Shown here piece after piece: positions 1 to 6,986 of a stretch of 8,293 nucleotides of DNA. A program made the translations under genes and the position numbers. The notes under the pieces are model-generated. The model saw nothing but the letters and a program-made list of their open reading frames with translations, had not been told where the DNA came from and ran no database searches. The stretch is taken from assembly GCA_947461015.1 (NCBI GenBank), contig CANHIR010000080.1, positions 1 to 8,293 on the forward strand, read 5' to 3'. Source of the DNA: Bacteroidota bacterium. Lineage in GTDB: Bacteria; Bacteroidota; Bacteroidia; Chitinophagales; Chitinophagaceae. Each line of letters opens with the position of its first letter. Positions within the stretch are counted from its first letter, which is position 1.

Positions 1-1
1 A

Positions 2-199
2 AAAATGGAATGGGGCATTAATATGAGTCCAGAACATTTGGACCAAGGCTTTACGCATTGCTTTACATTAACTTTTAGCTCGGAGAAGGATTTGGCAGAC
101 TATCAACAAAACCCAGATCACAAAGCGTTTCAGACAGTTTTAAAACCACATATGGATAAGGTATTTGTGGTGGACTATTTTGTAGAGCCGAATAAATAA
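2..199 (+). CDS. Dabb (stress-responsive alpha/beta-barrel) domain protein, 3' part only
   Basis: This is the C-terminal part of a small Dabb-family protein. The frame is open to the left edge, so the gene probably begins before the window and the ATG at 5 is more likely internal. The roughly 65 visible residues match the second half of a Dabb domain, which is usually about 100 residues. Seen are a Trp-Gly-Ile-Asn turn followed by SPE, then GFTHCFTLTF (a beta strand with the family's Gly-Phe-Thr-His), a helix with acidic and Lys residues, the HKAFQ segment, and a final strand VFVVDYF. Dabb proteins form dimeric ferredoxin-like barrels. Members include plant stress proteins and small enzymes such as polyketide cyclases, but most bacterial copies have no known reaction, so no specific function is given. 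The gene ends in TAA and is followed by an intrinsic terminator, so it is the last gene of its transcript. Confidence 0.8.
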   Translation, partial: KMEWGINMSPEHLDQGFTHCFTLTFSSEKDLADYQQNPDHKAFQTVLKPHMDKVFVVDYFVEPNK

Positions 200-243
200 A
201 TTTTAACGTACTAAGCAATATACAAATCAAAGGATTTATCTTT

Positions 244-274
244 AATACAGCCTAATTAAAAGGCTGTATTTTTT
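244..274 (+). terminator. Rho-independent terminator after the Dabb gene
   Basis: A perfect 10-bp inverted repeat has arms aatacagcct (244-253) and aggctgtatt (261-270) and a 7-base loop aattaaa. Four more T follow (271-274), giving an uninterrupted run of six T at 269-274. This is a textbook intrinsic terminator in the + direction, 45 bases after the Dabb stop codon. The AATA at the left foot is not a long A-run, so the hairpin is less convincing for the minus strand. Unusually, the T-run touches the ATG of the next gene at 275. Confidence 0.85.
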
Positions 275-1240
275 ATGCCAATTCTTAAGAAAAATTTATT
301 ATCCATAGTAAAATATGGATTTTTGTCTTTACTTGTTTTAATGATAGTTGTATTTTCAGTTTTCGCACAAAAAGACATTCCAAGAGCGGATCTCATAAAA
401 AAATATGCAACCGGTCATTCAAAGTTTATACCCATCATGGGCATGCAAGTGCATTATAGAGACGAAGGAAATCCATTGGATAGTATTCCGCTTGTGCTCA
501 TTCACGGCACTTCATCCTCCTTACATACATGGGAAAAAGTTACTACTATATTGAATGATACCAACCATGGAAATAAAAGAGTAATTAGTTTTGATTTGCC
601 AGCATTTGGCTTAACGGGACCAAATCTTGAAAATAGTTATTCTTATGACAATTACAACCAAGTAATTGATTCTTTGTTAATTAAGCTAAAAGTGAATAAA
701 TGCATTATAGGTGGAAACTCATTAGGTGGGGGTATTGCATGGCATTTTGCAACAACCCTTCCGCATAAAGTAAGCAAATTAATTTTGATAGACGCAAGTG
801 GCTATCCGAAGAAAAATGAGAAAGGTTCACTTGGATTTAAAATTGCACAAATACCTGTTATTAATAATTTGCTGTTATACATTACCCCCAAGTCACTAGT
901 AAGGAAAAGCATTGAAGGTGTCTATTATGATAAAGGACGCATTGAAGAAAGTACGGTAACAAGATACCATGAACTTTTGCTCTGCGAGGGAAATAGAAGT
1001 GCTGCGCTTTCTTTATTTAAACATCCATTTACACAAAACACGGAGCTAATTAAAACCATTGAAACACCTACACTAATTTTATGGGGAAAGGAAGACGGAT
1101 TAATTAGTGTTGAGAATGCTTACCATTTTAACAATGATATTAAAAACAGCAAATTAGTCATACTAGAAAAAGTAGGGCATGTGCCAAACGAGGAATCACC
1201 CAAAAAAACAGCTGAGGCTATTTATGATTTTATAAAATAG
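275..1240 (+). CDS. Exported or membrane-anchored alpha/beta hydrolase
   Basis: This 321-residue alpha/beta-fold hydrolase has its catalytic parts in the expected order. They are the oxyanion-hole motif HGTSSSLHTW (His77-Gly78), FDLPAFGLTGP (107-116), the nucleophile elbow GGNSLGG with Ser149, the acid Asp274 in LILWGKEDG, and the base His302 in VGHVP. Residues about 13-31 form a hydrophobic stretch ending VFAQ, which is a signal peptide or an uncleaved membrane anchor. The active domain therefore probably lies in the periplasm. Family members hydrolyse esters, epoxides, C-C bonds and other substrates, and nothing here fixes the substrate. The ATG at 275 is the only reasonable start: an in-frame TAA lies at 257-259 and the next Met is inside the hydrophobic segment. 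No ribosome-binding site is visible because the preceding bases belong to the terminator hairpin. The 3' end faces the next gene with a 4-base gap. Confidence 0.88.
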   Translation: MPILKKNLLSIVKYGFLSLLVLMIVVFSVFAQKDIPRADLIKKYATGHSKFIPIMGMQVHYRDEGNPLDSIPLVLIHGTSSSLHTWEKVTTILNDTNHGNKRVISFDLPAFGLTGPNLENSYSYDNYNQVIDSLLIKLKVNKCIIGGNSLGGGIAWHFATTLPHKVSKLILIDASGYPKKNEKGSLGFKIAQIPVINNLLLYITPKSLVRKSIEGVYYDKGRIEESTVTRYHELLLCEGNRSAALSLFKHPFTQNTELIKTIETPTLILWGKEDGLISVENAYHFNNDIKNSKLVILEKVGHVPNEESPKKTAEAIYDFIK

Positions 1241-1251
1241 TCTTTTATAAA
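1229..1251. repeat. AT-only inverted repeat spanning two convergent stop codons
   Basis: The arms tttataaaa (1229-1237) and ttttataaa (1243-1251) are perfectly complementary over 9 bp with a 5-base loop tagtc. The structure covers the stop codons of the alpha/beta hydrolase (+) and the trans-sulfuration enzyme (-). It might act as a weak bidirectional transcription end. However, the stem is made only of A-T pairs and neither side has a following T-run, so it does not meet the usual criteria for an intrinsic terminator and could be chance in AT-rich DNA. Confidence 0.35.
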
Positions 1252-2426
1252 GCTGCCAAAGCGGTTTCTAAATCTTGTATAAGATCGTCTACATTTTCAA
1301 TTCCTACTGAATATCTAATTAAACTTTCGGGGATACCTAATTGCTTTCTTTGTGCTTCTGTTAACTCAACATGACTCGTAGTTCTTGGAGGTCCCGCTAA
1401 AGTACTAACCGATCCTAAACTAGCAGCCAAATGCACCAGCTTCAATGAGGTTAAGAGTTTAGTGACATTATCATACCCACCTACCAACGCAAAACTCATG
1501 ATACCGCCAAAGCCCGACATTTGTACCTTTGCTATTTCATGGCCTGGATGTGAGGGAAGTCCCGGATAAAATACATCTTGTACTTTTGGATGCGATTTCA
1601 AATAATATGCAATTTTTAATGCGGAAGCATTTTGTCTTTCAATTCTAAGTTCCAAAGTTTTCATTCCTCTTGCTATCATATATGCAGGATCGGCTTGCAA
1701 ACTAGCACCATTAATTTCTCTGTAATTGTAAACTTTTTGAACCAGTTCTTTATTTCCTGCGAGTACACCACCCATTGCATCCGAATGACCACATAAAAAT
1801 TTAGTGGCACTATGCAAAACCAAGTCGGCTCCAAGGGCCAATGGATTTTGATTGATAGGCGTGGCAAACGTATTATCTACCACCACAATCGCTCCTACTT
1901 TTTTTGCAGCAATTGCCAAACGTTTAATGTCTACTACTTTAAGGGTTGGATTGGTAGGTGTTTCTAAATACACCATATCGCAACCTTTTGCAATTTCGGC
2001 TTCAAAATTTTCAAAGTCGGTGGTATCGCACAAAGTTACATGTACATTATTCAAAGGAAGGAAATCCAAAAATATTTTACTAGTTCCTCCATAATTATCT
2101 TTTTGAGATACCACTCTTTTACCTGCAGTTAAAAAAGTATAAAGGGTATTACTAATTGCTGCCATGCCTGTTGCAAAAGAAGTGGCTGCTTCGGCACCTT
2201 CTAATAATCTAATTTTTTCTTCCAGGGCTGCCACCGTAGGATTCGTATTTCTACTATATATAAAGCCCTCCGCCTTACCTAATGAAACTTGGTGCCACTT
2301 TTCAACGTCATCATAAGCAAAGGCAACGCTATTTACAATGGGTGTTGTTACGGCACCACTTACATTTAAATCTCCTTCACCACCCCAAACTGCAGTGGTA
2401 CTTTTTTTAAACTTAGAGAAATCCAT
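1245..2426 (-). CDS. PLP-dependent trans-sulfuration enzyme (cystathionine gamma-synthase/lyase family)
   Basis: At 393 residues this is a full-length, typical member of the Cys/Met metabolism PLP family. Seen are YSR (57-59) and TGM (86-88), which bind the cofactor phosphate; NYGG (111-114), whose Tyr stacks on PLP; ETPTNP (155-160); VVVDNTFATP with Asp184, which pairs with the pyridine nitrogen; and LHSATKF with the Schiff-base Lys209. The C-terminal SLGSVSTLAGPPRTTSH and RYSVGIEN segments bind the substrate carboxylate. The family makes or breaks C-S bonds of cystathionine, homocysteine, methionine or O-acyl-homoserine in the cytoplasm. The strand after the Tyr reads YGGTSKIF, and the FATPINQNPLALGADLVLHSATKF region resembles cystathionine gamma-synthases. 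I favour a synthase-like role in methionine supply, but a gamma-lyase is possible. No other methionine gene is nearby. The start at 2426 follows the usual N-terminal spacing. Confidence 0.9.
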   Translation of the reverse strand: MDFSKFKKSTTAVWGGEGDLNVSGAVTTPIVNSVAFAYDDVEKWHQVSLGKAEGFIYSRNTNPTVAALEEKIRLLEGAEAATSFATGMAAISNTLYTFLTAGKRVVSQKDNYGGTSKIFLDFLPLNNVHVTLCDTTDFENFEAEIAKGCDMVYLETPTNPTLKVVDIKRLAIAAKKVGAIVVVDNTFATPINQNPLALGADLVLHSATKFLCGHSDAMGGVLAGNKELVQKVYNYREINGASLQADPAYMIARGMKTLELRIERQNASALKIAYYLKSHPKVQDVFYPGLPSHPGHEIAKVQMSGFGGIMSFALVGGYDNVTKLLTSLKLVHLAASLGSVSTLAGPPRTTSHVELTEAQRKQLGIPESLIRYSVGIENVDDLIQDLETALAAL

Positions 2427-2536
2427 ATTATTATAATTTGAATGATATCTCTAAAATTACAATTTTATCAACAGCTATCCTTTATTTTCAATAATATATA
2501 ATGAGTATTTAGTAAATTTAGGGAACAACTATTTTT
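2427..2536. promoter_or_regulatory. Divergent intergenic region with candidate promoters
   Basis: This 110-base AT-rich gap must hold the start signals for the trans-sulfuration gene (leftward) and the amidohydrolase (rightward). Leftward, the minus strand has TAAAATTG (2467-2460), a 7-of-8 match to the Bacteroidota -7 box TAnnTTTG. A TTG lies 21 bases upstream of it (2491-2489), close to normal -33 spacing, and the start codon is about 34 bases downstream. Rightward, TAAATTTA (2513-2520) also matches 7 of 8 but lacks a convincing -33 partner. A TATAATTTG at 2431-2439 is one base too long for the consensus. All are inferences from short motifs in AT-rich DNA. Confidence 0.3.
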
Positions 2537-4102
2537 ATGAAATATCGATTATTGGTTTTTTGTATTTTAATGAGTCAATTAATATTTGCACAGCATGCAG
2601 ATTATATTATAAGGAACGGAAAAATAATTGACGGGACAGGAAACAATTGGCAATTAAAAGACATAGCCATTATAAATAATAAAATTGCAGCAATTGGTAA
2701 TTTAGGAAACTGGAAAGGAACAACTGAAATTGATGCAAAAGGTTTAATTATTGCACCTGGCTTTATTGATGTTCACGCACATATTGAAGGAGGAGAAGCA
2801 AAAAATCCCTTGGCTACGAATTTTATTTATGATGGGGTAACATCTGTGATCACGGGAAATTGTGGTGGATCAGCCGATGATATAAAAACCTATTTTGATT
2901 TTATAGATTCTTTAGGCGTTTCAATAAATGTAGCTGCTTTAATGGGTCATAATAATATTCGTAAACAAGTGATGGGTTCAGCCAACCGCTATGCAACGGC
3001 AGCAGAATTAACACAAATGGAGTTAATAACAGAAAAAGCAATGAAGGCTGGCGCTGTGGGTATATCCACTGGTTTAATATATATACCTGGCACTTTTGCA
3101 CCTACCGAAGAAGTAGTAGCGCTTGCTAAAATTGTTGCAAAAAATGGAGGTGTTTATGCATCACATATCCGCAACGAAGAAGATAAGGTATCTCAGGCCG
3201 TTAATGAAGCAATTGGAATTGGTAAAGCGGCAAAGCTTCCTGTAGAAATCTCTCACTTTAAAGTGAATGGACAAAATAACTGGGGAAGAAGTGACGAAAC
3301 ATTGAATCTTGTAAAAAAGGCAAGATTAGATGGGATTGATGTTACGATTGATCAGTATCCTTATACAGCAAGTAGTACCAACTTAGGTATTTTATTGCCA
3401 GACTGGGTTTTAGCCGATGGACAGGATTCTATTTTAGCAAGATTAAAAAATCCATCTATTAGAGCAAAAGTAAAAGCATATAGTTTACAAATTATTAAAT
3501 CAAGGGGGCTTAAGCATTTTGACTATGCATTTGTTGCAAATTTTAAATCTGATACAACTTACAATGGAAAAAATATTAGGGCTATTAATATCCTAAGAGG
3601 AAATAAAGACAATGCACAAGCACAAGCGGAAACCATTGTTCAGATGATAGAACTAGGGGGCGCACAAATGGTATATCATGGCATGCAGGATAAGGATGTT
3701 AAAAATATAATGGCTTATCCGTTTAATATGGCGGCGAGCGATGCAGGTATTGCTGTAATGGGCGTTAATAGGCCACACCCAAGAGCTTATGGCACCAATG
3801 CTAGAGTACTAGGAAAATATGTAAGGGAGGAAAAAGTAATGAGCCTTGAAGAAGCCATAAGAAGAATGACATCACTACCTGCCAATAAATTTAATCTAAA
3901 AGAAAGGGGTATACTTAAAGAAGGATTTATCGCAGATATTGTTGTCTTTGATGAAAAAGAAGTTACCGACATGGCAACCTTCGAAAATCCCCACCAATTT
4001 TCGAAAGGATTCAAATATGTTTTTGTAAATGGTTCAATGACTGTTGAAAACGGAATACATAATGGTACTAGAAAAGGAATAGCTATTAGAAATAAAAACT
4101 AA
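2537..4102 (+). CDS. Exported D-aminoacylase / N-acyl-D-amino-acid deacylase-like amidohydrolase
   Basis: This 521-residue metal-dependent amidohydrolase carries a signal peptide (about 1-18, ending IFA before QH), so it probably acts in the periplasm. The N-terminal beta-sandwich strand DYIIRNGKIIDGTG is followed by the barrel. GFIDVHAH supplies metal ligands His80 and His82. GNCGG carries the Cys109 ligand typical of D-aminoacylases. ASHIRNE gives His210 and ISHFK gives His240. The SDAGI motif gives Asp402, the expected catalytic acid, followed by HPRAYGTNARVLGKYVRE. The end, GILKEGFIADIVVFD, closes the sandwich. The family removes acyl groups from N-acyl-D-amino acids, with relatives acting on other cyclic or linear amides, so the exact substrate is inferred. 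Asp402 is followed by Ala where classical D-aminoacylases have SDG. The next gene starts 22 bases downstream and is likely co-transcribed. Confidence 0.88.
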   Translation: MKYRLLVFCILMSQLIFAQHADYIIRNGKIIDGTGNNWQLKDIAIINNKIAAIGNLGNWKGTTEIDAKGLIIAPGFIDVHAHIEGGEAKNPLATNFIYDGVTSVITGNCGGSADDIKTYFDFIDSLGVSINVAALMGHNNIRKQVMGSANRYATAAELTQMELITEKAMKAGAVGISTGLIYIPGTFAPTEEVVALAKIVAKNGGVYASHIRNEEDKVSQAVNEAIGIGKAAKLPVEISHFKVNGQNNWGRSDETLNLVKKARLDGIDVTIDQYPYTASSTNLGILLPDWVLADGQDSILARLKNPSIRAKVKAYSLQIIKSRGLKHFDYAFVANFKSDTTYNGKNIRAINILRGNKDNAQAQAETIVQMIELGGAQMVYHGMQDKDVKNIMAYPFNMAASDAGIAVMGVNRPHPRAYGTNARVLGKYVREEKVMSLEEAIRRMTSLPANKFNLKERGILKEGFIADIVVFDEKEVTDMATFENPHQFSKGFKYVFVNGSMTVENGIHNGTRKGIAIRNKN

Positions 4103-4124
4103 TTTCACTTTATAAAAAACATGT

Positions 4125-4874
4125 ATGCTTAGTATAAAATTTTTCTGTAAATGTGGCTTTGGATTTTTGGTTTTTTTACTTACTAGTAATTTACATGCAC
4201 AGCAATTAAATATGGATGTGCGTGACTTTAATGGTAACATGCAAATTTTTGATCCTGCAAATCCAAGTTCGAAAAATAATTTAAAACAGTCTTATGCAGA
4301 TGTGGATGGCTCACCATTCTGGGATGATAAATGGAATCCAGCCATTGTATATTTTAACAACGGTACAAAGGCTAAAATTAATCAAGCAAGGCTAAATTTA
4401 TACACCGACGAAATTCATTATATAAATAGTGTTGGCACCGAACTAGCAATAGAAAATCAAGGCATTACTAGACTTGTTTTTTTAAATAAAAACAATTTGA
4501 CACAACCTATTGCTAGTTTTGCAAAATTAGTGAATCATGTAAGTGGCAATGGCACTGCATTTTACAAGGTATTGAATGCGGGTGCTTTTCAATTAATTTT
4601 ATTACAAAAACAATTTGTGAAAACAAGCCCTTACGATCCTATACAAGGAAAAAGTATCAGCAGCTTTTACACAAAAAGGAATTACGCTATTTATAATGTT
4701 GGAAATTTAATTCCCTTAGACGATTTGAATAAAAAAAGCATGCTTGCTGCTTTGGGTAATGATAACAATTTTGATGCATTGGTAAAAGAAAATAAATCAA
4801 AATTAAAATCAGAAAAAGAGATCACAGATTTGCTAGAAGCATTCAATTTAACAATAGAGAAAAGTAAACCTTAG
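4125..4874 (+). CDS. Exported protein of unknown function
   Basis: I do not recognise this 249-residue protein. It has a clear signal peptide (hydrophobic 11-20, predicted cleavage after LHA at 25, followed by QQ), so the mature form should lie in the periplasm or on the outer surface. The N-terminal half contains SPFWDDKWNPAIVYFNNG (63-80) and alternating polar/hydrophobic stretches such as INQARLNLYTDEIHYINSVG (85-104). This suggests a beta-rich domain of the kind found in many uncharacterised exported Bacteroidota proteins. FYTKRNYAIYN (181-191) is also aromatic-rich. The last 45 residues are charged and probably helical. No catalytic motif is evident. The ATG at 4121 is followed by an in-frame stop, so 4125 is the start. 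It follows the amidohydrolase by 22 bases, suggesting co-transcription and perhaps a shared extracytoplasmic role. Its stop codon overlaps that of the opposing metal-transporter gene. Confidence 0.75.
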   Translation: MLSIKFFCKCGFGFLVFLLTSNLHAQQLNMDVRDFNGNMQIFDPANPSSKNNLKQSYADVDGSPFWDDKWNPAIVYFNNGTKAKINQARLNLYTDEIHYINSVGTELAIENQGITRLVFLNKNNLTQPIASFAKLVNHVSGNGTAFYKVLNAGAFQLILLQKQFVKTSPYDPIQGKSISSFYTKRNYAIYNVGNLIPLDDLNKKSMLAALGNDNNFDALVKENKSKLKSEKEITDLLEAFNLTIEKSKP

Positions 4875-5575
4875 GCTTGAATAAGTTTGGCAATTGCAAA
4901 TGCAGTAGCTGCAGCCGCAGCGCCAATTAGCATTACTTTTGCACCACCCCACCAAGGCTGAATACCTGTCATTTTACTTTTAAAATATCCAAAAATAAAT
5001 AAACAGACCAATGTAATGCCTGCTGAAATTTCTAATCCCTTTATGGCGTCGTCAACAAAGAAGTAAGGCATTAAAGGTATAAAGCCGCCTACTATATAAC
5101 TTACACCTATATTCATTGCGCTCTTGCGCGCGCGCTTCGGATCGGGTTCGGTTAATCCCAATTCAAATTTCATCATAAATGCTACCCATCGCTTGTCGTC
5201 CTTAATAATTTCTTGGGTGGCTTCCTCGGCAGTCTCTTTTGAAAGCCCCCAACCTAGAAACACATTCCTAACTTCCTGAATTTCAACCTCCCTTTTATGC
5301 TCTAGTTCCCAATACTCTTTTTTTAATTCGCTTTTATAATGATCCTGCTCTGTTTTTCCCGCTAAATAACCACCCAAACCCATGGCAATACTACCTGCTG
5401 CAACTTCCGCAATGCCAGCAATCCAAATTAAGTTTACATGACCTTCTACTGCCCCGCTTAATCCTGCAGCCAAGGCAAAAGGCACAGTGAGTCCATCGCT
5501 CATGCCTATTACAATATCCGTTAACAAATCACTGCTTTGCATATGCTCTTCGTGGTGTAAATGAAAGTCTGTCAT
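4871..5575 (-). CDS. VIT1/CCC1-family Fe2+/Mn2+ transporter
   Basis: This 234-residue integral membrane protein belongs to the vacuolar iron transporter (VIT1/CCC1) family. Five membrane segments can be placed at about 16-38, 47-72, 151-175, 182-200 and 209-232. TM1 holds the conserved DIVIGMSDGLTVPFALAAGL with Asp20 and Asp27. TM2 has EVAAGSIAMGLGGYL, including Met65. Between TM2 and TM3 is a long Glu-rich cytoplasmic helical domain (about 73-148) ending in FMMKFELGLTEPDPKRA. In characterised family members this domain uses Glu and Met residues to bind metal. The family exports Fe2+ or Mn2+ from the cytoplasm by proton antiport. Which metal is moved here cannot be read from the sequence. The His-rich start (HLHHEEH) might bind metal but is short. 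It converges with the unknown exported gene, overlapping it by 4 bases. The start at 5575 gives the normal family length. Confidence 0.9.
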   Translation of the reverse strand: MTDFHLHHEEHMQSSDLLTDIVIGMSDGLTVPFALAAGLSGAVEGHVNLIWIAGIAEVAAGSIAMGLGGYLAGKTEQDHYKSELKKEYWELEHKREVEIQEVRNVFLGWGLSKETAEEATQEIIKDDKRWVAFMMKFELGLTEPDPKRARKSAMNIGVSYIVGGFIPLMPYFFVDDAIKGLEISAGITLVCLFIFGYFKSKMTGIQPWWGGAKVMLIGAAAAATAFAIAKLIQA

Positions 5576-5607
5576 ATTTATAGAATTAGATTGAAATAGA
5601 AGCTTAT

Positions 5608-5615
5608 CAAATGTA
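5608..5615 (-). promoter_or_regulatory. Candidate -7 promoter box for the VIT-family gene
   Basis: On the minus strand these bases read TACATTTG, an exact match to the Bacteroidota sigma-ABfrm -7 consensus TAnnTTTG. They lie 32 bases upstream of the transporter start codon, which would leave a leader of roughly 25 bases. The expected -33 position has only a TTAA-like sequence instead of TTTG. The assignment therefore rests on the -7 box and position alone. Confidence 0.42.
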
Positions 5616-5681
5616 AACTAAAATGAATAAATTTAAGGAGGCATAAACCAGATTTATATCATATCTAATAAATAAAAAAAT

Positions 5682-6947
5682 ATGAGTTCACAAAACAATG
5701 GTAGAAGAAAATTTTTAAAAAACACCGCAACAATCTTGGCTGGAATTTCAATTGTACCTAGACATGTTTTAGGAAGAGGCTTTTTAGCACCAAGTGATCA
5801 ACTTACTAAAGGTATTATCGGTGTGGGAGGAATGGGCAGGGGTCACATTCCTTATGCAGGCACCAGAGTAGTTGCCATTTGCGATGTAGATAAAAATCAT
5901 TTAAATGAAGTAGCCAATTCAATTGGTGGCGGCGTAAAAACCTTTCATGATCATAGAGAACTCGTGAATTTACCCGAAGTAGATATTGTGCATATTGCTA
6001 CTCCGCCGCATTGGCATGGTATTATGGCGGTAGATGCAGCAAAAGCAGGCAAGGATATTTGGTGTGAAAAACCAATGACCAGAACCATTGGTGAAGGAAA
6101 AATTGTAAGAGAAGCAGTTGCACAGTATGGACGCATGTTTAGATTGAATACATGGTTCCGTTTTGAAGATAATTTTTATGGGATGAACACAACAGTTAAG
6201 CCCATTAAAAAATTAGTAGAAAGTGGATTACTAGGGTGGCCTTTAACAGTTACCGTAAGTAAGACAACAGGATTTGATTGGAAATTTTATTGGGTAGGAA
6301 AAACAAATTTAGAAACCCAAGCGGTACCAGCACAATTAGATTATGACCGTTGGCTAGGACCTGCTCCCTATAAGCCTTATAACGCACATCGCACACACCA
6401 AACCTTTAGAGGTTACTGGGATTATGATGGCGGTGGATTAGGTGACATGGGGCAACATTATTTAGATCCAATCCAATATTTTTTAGGGAAAGATGAAACA
6501 AGTCCAATAAAAGTAGAAGTGGATGCAGAGCAACAACACCCAGATGCTTGTGGTACATTTAGAAAAATCACTTATACATATGCCGATGGTTGTAAAATAA
6601 TTTTAGATGGAGAAGCAAAGGATCCTAATGCAGCATATATTGAAGGACCAAATGGAAAATTATTTGCAGGTTTTAAAAGTACCATTCCTAATTTAAAAGA
6701 AAAGTTAGCCATGATGCCCGACCCGGCACCGCAGGTGACTAATTTTTTAGATAGCGTAAAGTACCGAACTGCATTTGCATTGAATGAGCAAAACGGCTTT
6801 AAATCCTGTACTTTAATTAATATGGGCAAGATTGCTTTACAGCTAGGTCGTACATTAAATTTTGATCCAAATAAAGAGGAGTTTATAAATGATACCGAAG
6901 CCAATTATTTAATTAATCCTCCTATGCGTGGTCCTTGGAAAATTTAA
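5682..6947 (+). CDS. Tat-exported Gfo/Idh/MocA-family oxidoreductase
   Basis: This 421-residue NAD(P)-dependent sugar dehydrogenase-like protein starts with a twin-arginine signal. RRKFL (8-12) precedes the hydrophobic stretch ATILAGISIVP, so it is probably exported already folded with its cofactor bound. The Rossmann domain shows IGVGGMGRGH (46-55, the GxGxxG nucleotide motif), ICDVD with Asp68, HIATPPHWHG (104-113) and the family hallmark EKP (129-131), whose Lys130 is catalytic. The C-terminal domain has GGGLGDMGQHYLD, giving Asp255 and His259 of the conserved DxxxH motif. Trp- and Tyr-rich segments at 196-248 probably line a sugar pocket. Relatives oxidise or isomerise sugars, often at C3. 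It precedes the DUF1080 gene by 39 bases, which points to 3-keto-glycoside metabolism; the substrate is inferred. An A-rich leader precedes the start, and the AAGGAGG at 5635-5641 is too far away to serve it. Confidence 0.88.
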   Translation: MSSQNNGRRKFLKNTATILAGISIVPRHVLGRGFLAPSDQLTKGIIGVGGMGRGHIPYAGTRVVAICDVDKNHLNEVANSIGGGVKTFHDHRELVNLPEVDIVHIATPPHWHGIMAVDAAKAGKDIWCEKPMTRTIGEGKIVREAVAQYGRMFRLNTWFRFEDNFYGMNTTVKPIKKLVESGLLGWPLTVTVSKTTGFDWKFYWVGKTNLETQAVPAQLDYDRWLGPAPYKPYNAHRTHQTFRGYWDYDGGGLGDMGQHYLDPIQYFLGKDETSPIKVEVDAEQQHPDACGTFRKITYTYADGCKIILDGEAKDPNAAYIEGPNGKLFAGFKSTIPNLKEKLAMMPDPAPQVTNFLDSVKYRTAFALNEQNGFKSCTLINMGKIALQLGRTLNFDPNKEEFINDTEANYLINPPMRGPWKI

Positions 6948-6986
6948 AAAAATATGTCTAATAATTAATTGAAGAAAAAATTTAAA

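Noticed and set aside
1852..2094. 80-codon plus-strand reading frame inside the trans-sulfuration gene
   Set aside because: It lies wholly antisense to a gene with intact family motifs, and its translation resembles no domain; it is a shadow frame.
4034..4240. 68-codon minus-strand frame across the amidohydrolase/unknown-gene junction
   Set aside because: It overlaps the end of one gene and the signal peptide of the next; its hydrophobic look reflects AT-rich antisense codons.
4864..4885. Possible weak terminator for the VIT gene (minus-strand AAGCC/GGTTT stem followed by a pyrimidine-rich stretch)
   Set aside because: The stem is only 5 bp with one wobble pair and a 3-base loop, which is too weak to call.
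4902..4925. GC-rich GCAGC-type repeats at the 3' end of the VIT gene
   Set aside because: They encode the Ala-rich last membrane helix (GAAAAATAFA) and need no other explanation.
5635..5641. AAGGAGG, a perfect Shine-Dalgarno-like sequence
   Set aside because: The nearest + start codon (5682) is about 40 bases away and no small reading frame begins at normal spacing. Other genes here start without Shine-Dalgarno motifs, so it is probably coincidental.
6572..6904. 110-codon minus-strand reading frame inside the Gfo/Idh/MocA gene
   Set aside because: It is antisense to a well-supported coding sequence, with no motif or start context of its own.
6953..6967. Tiny ATG-to-TAA frame between the Gfo/Idh/MocA and DUF1080 genes
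   Set aside because: It has four codons and no sign of a leader-peptide attenuator, such as repeated codons or a following hairpin.
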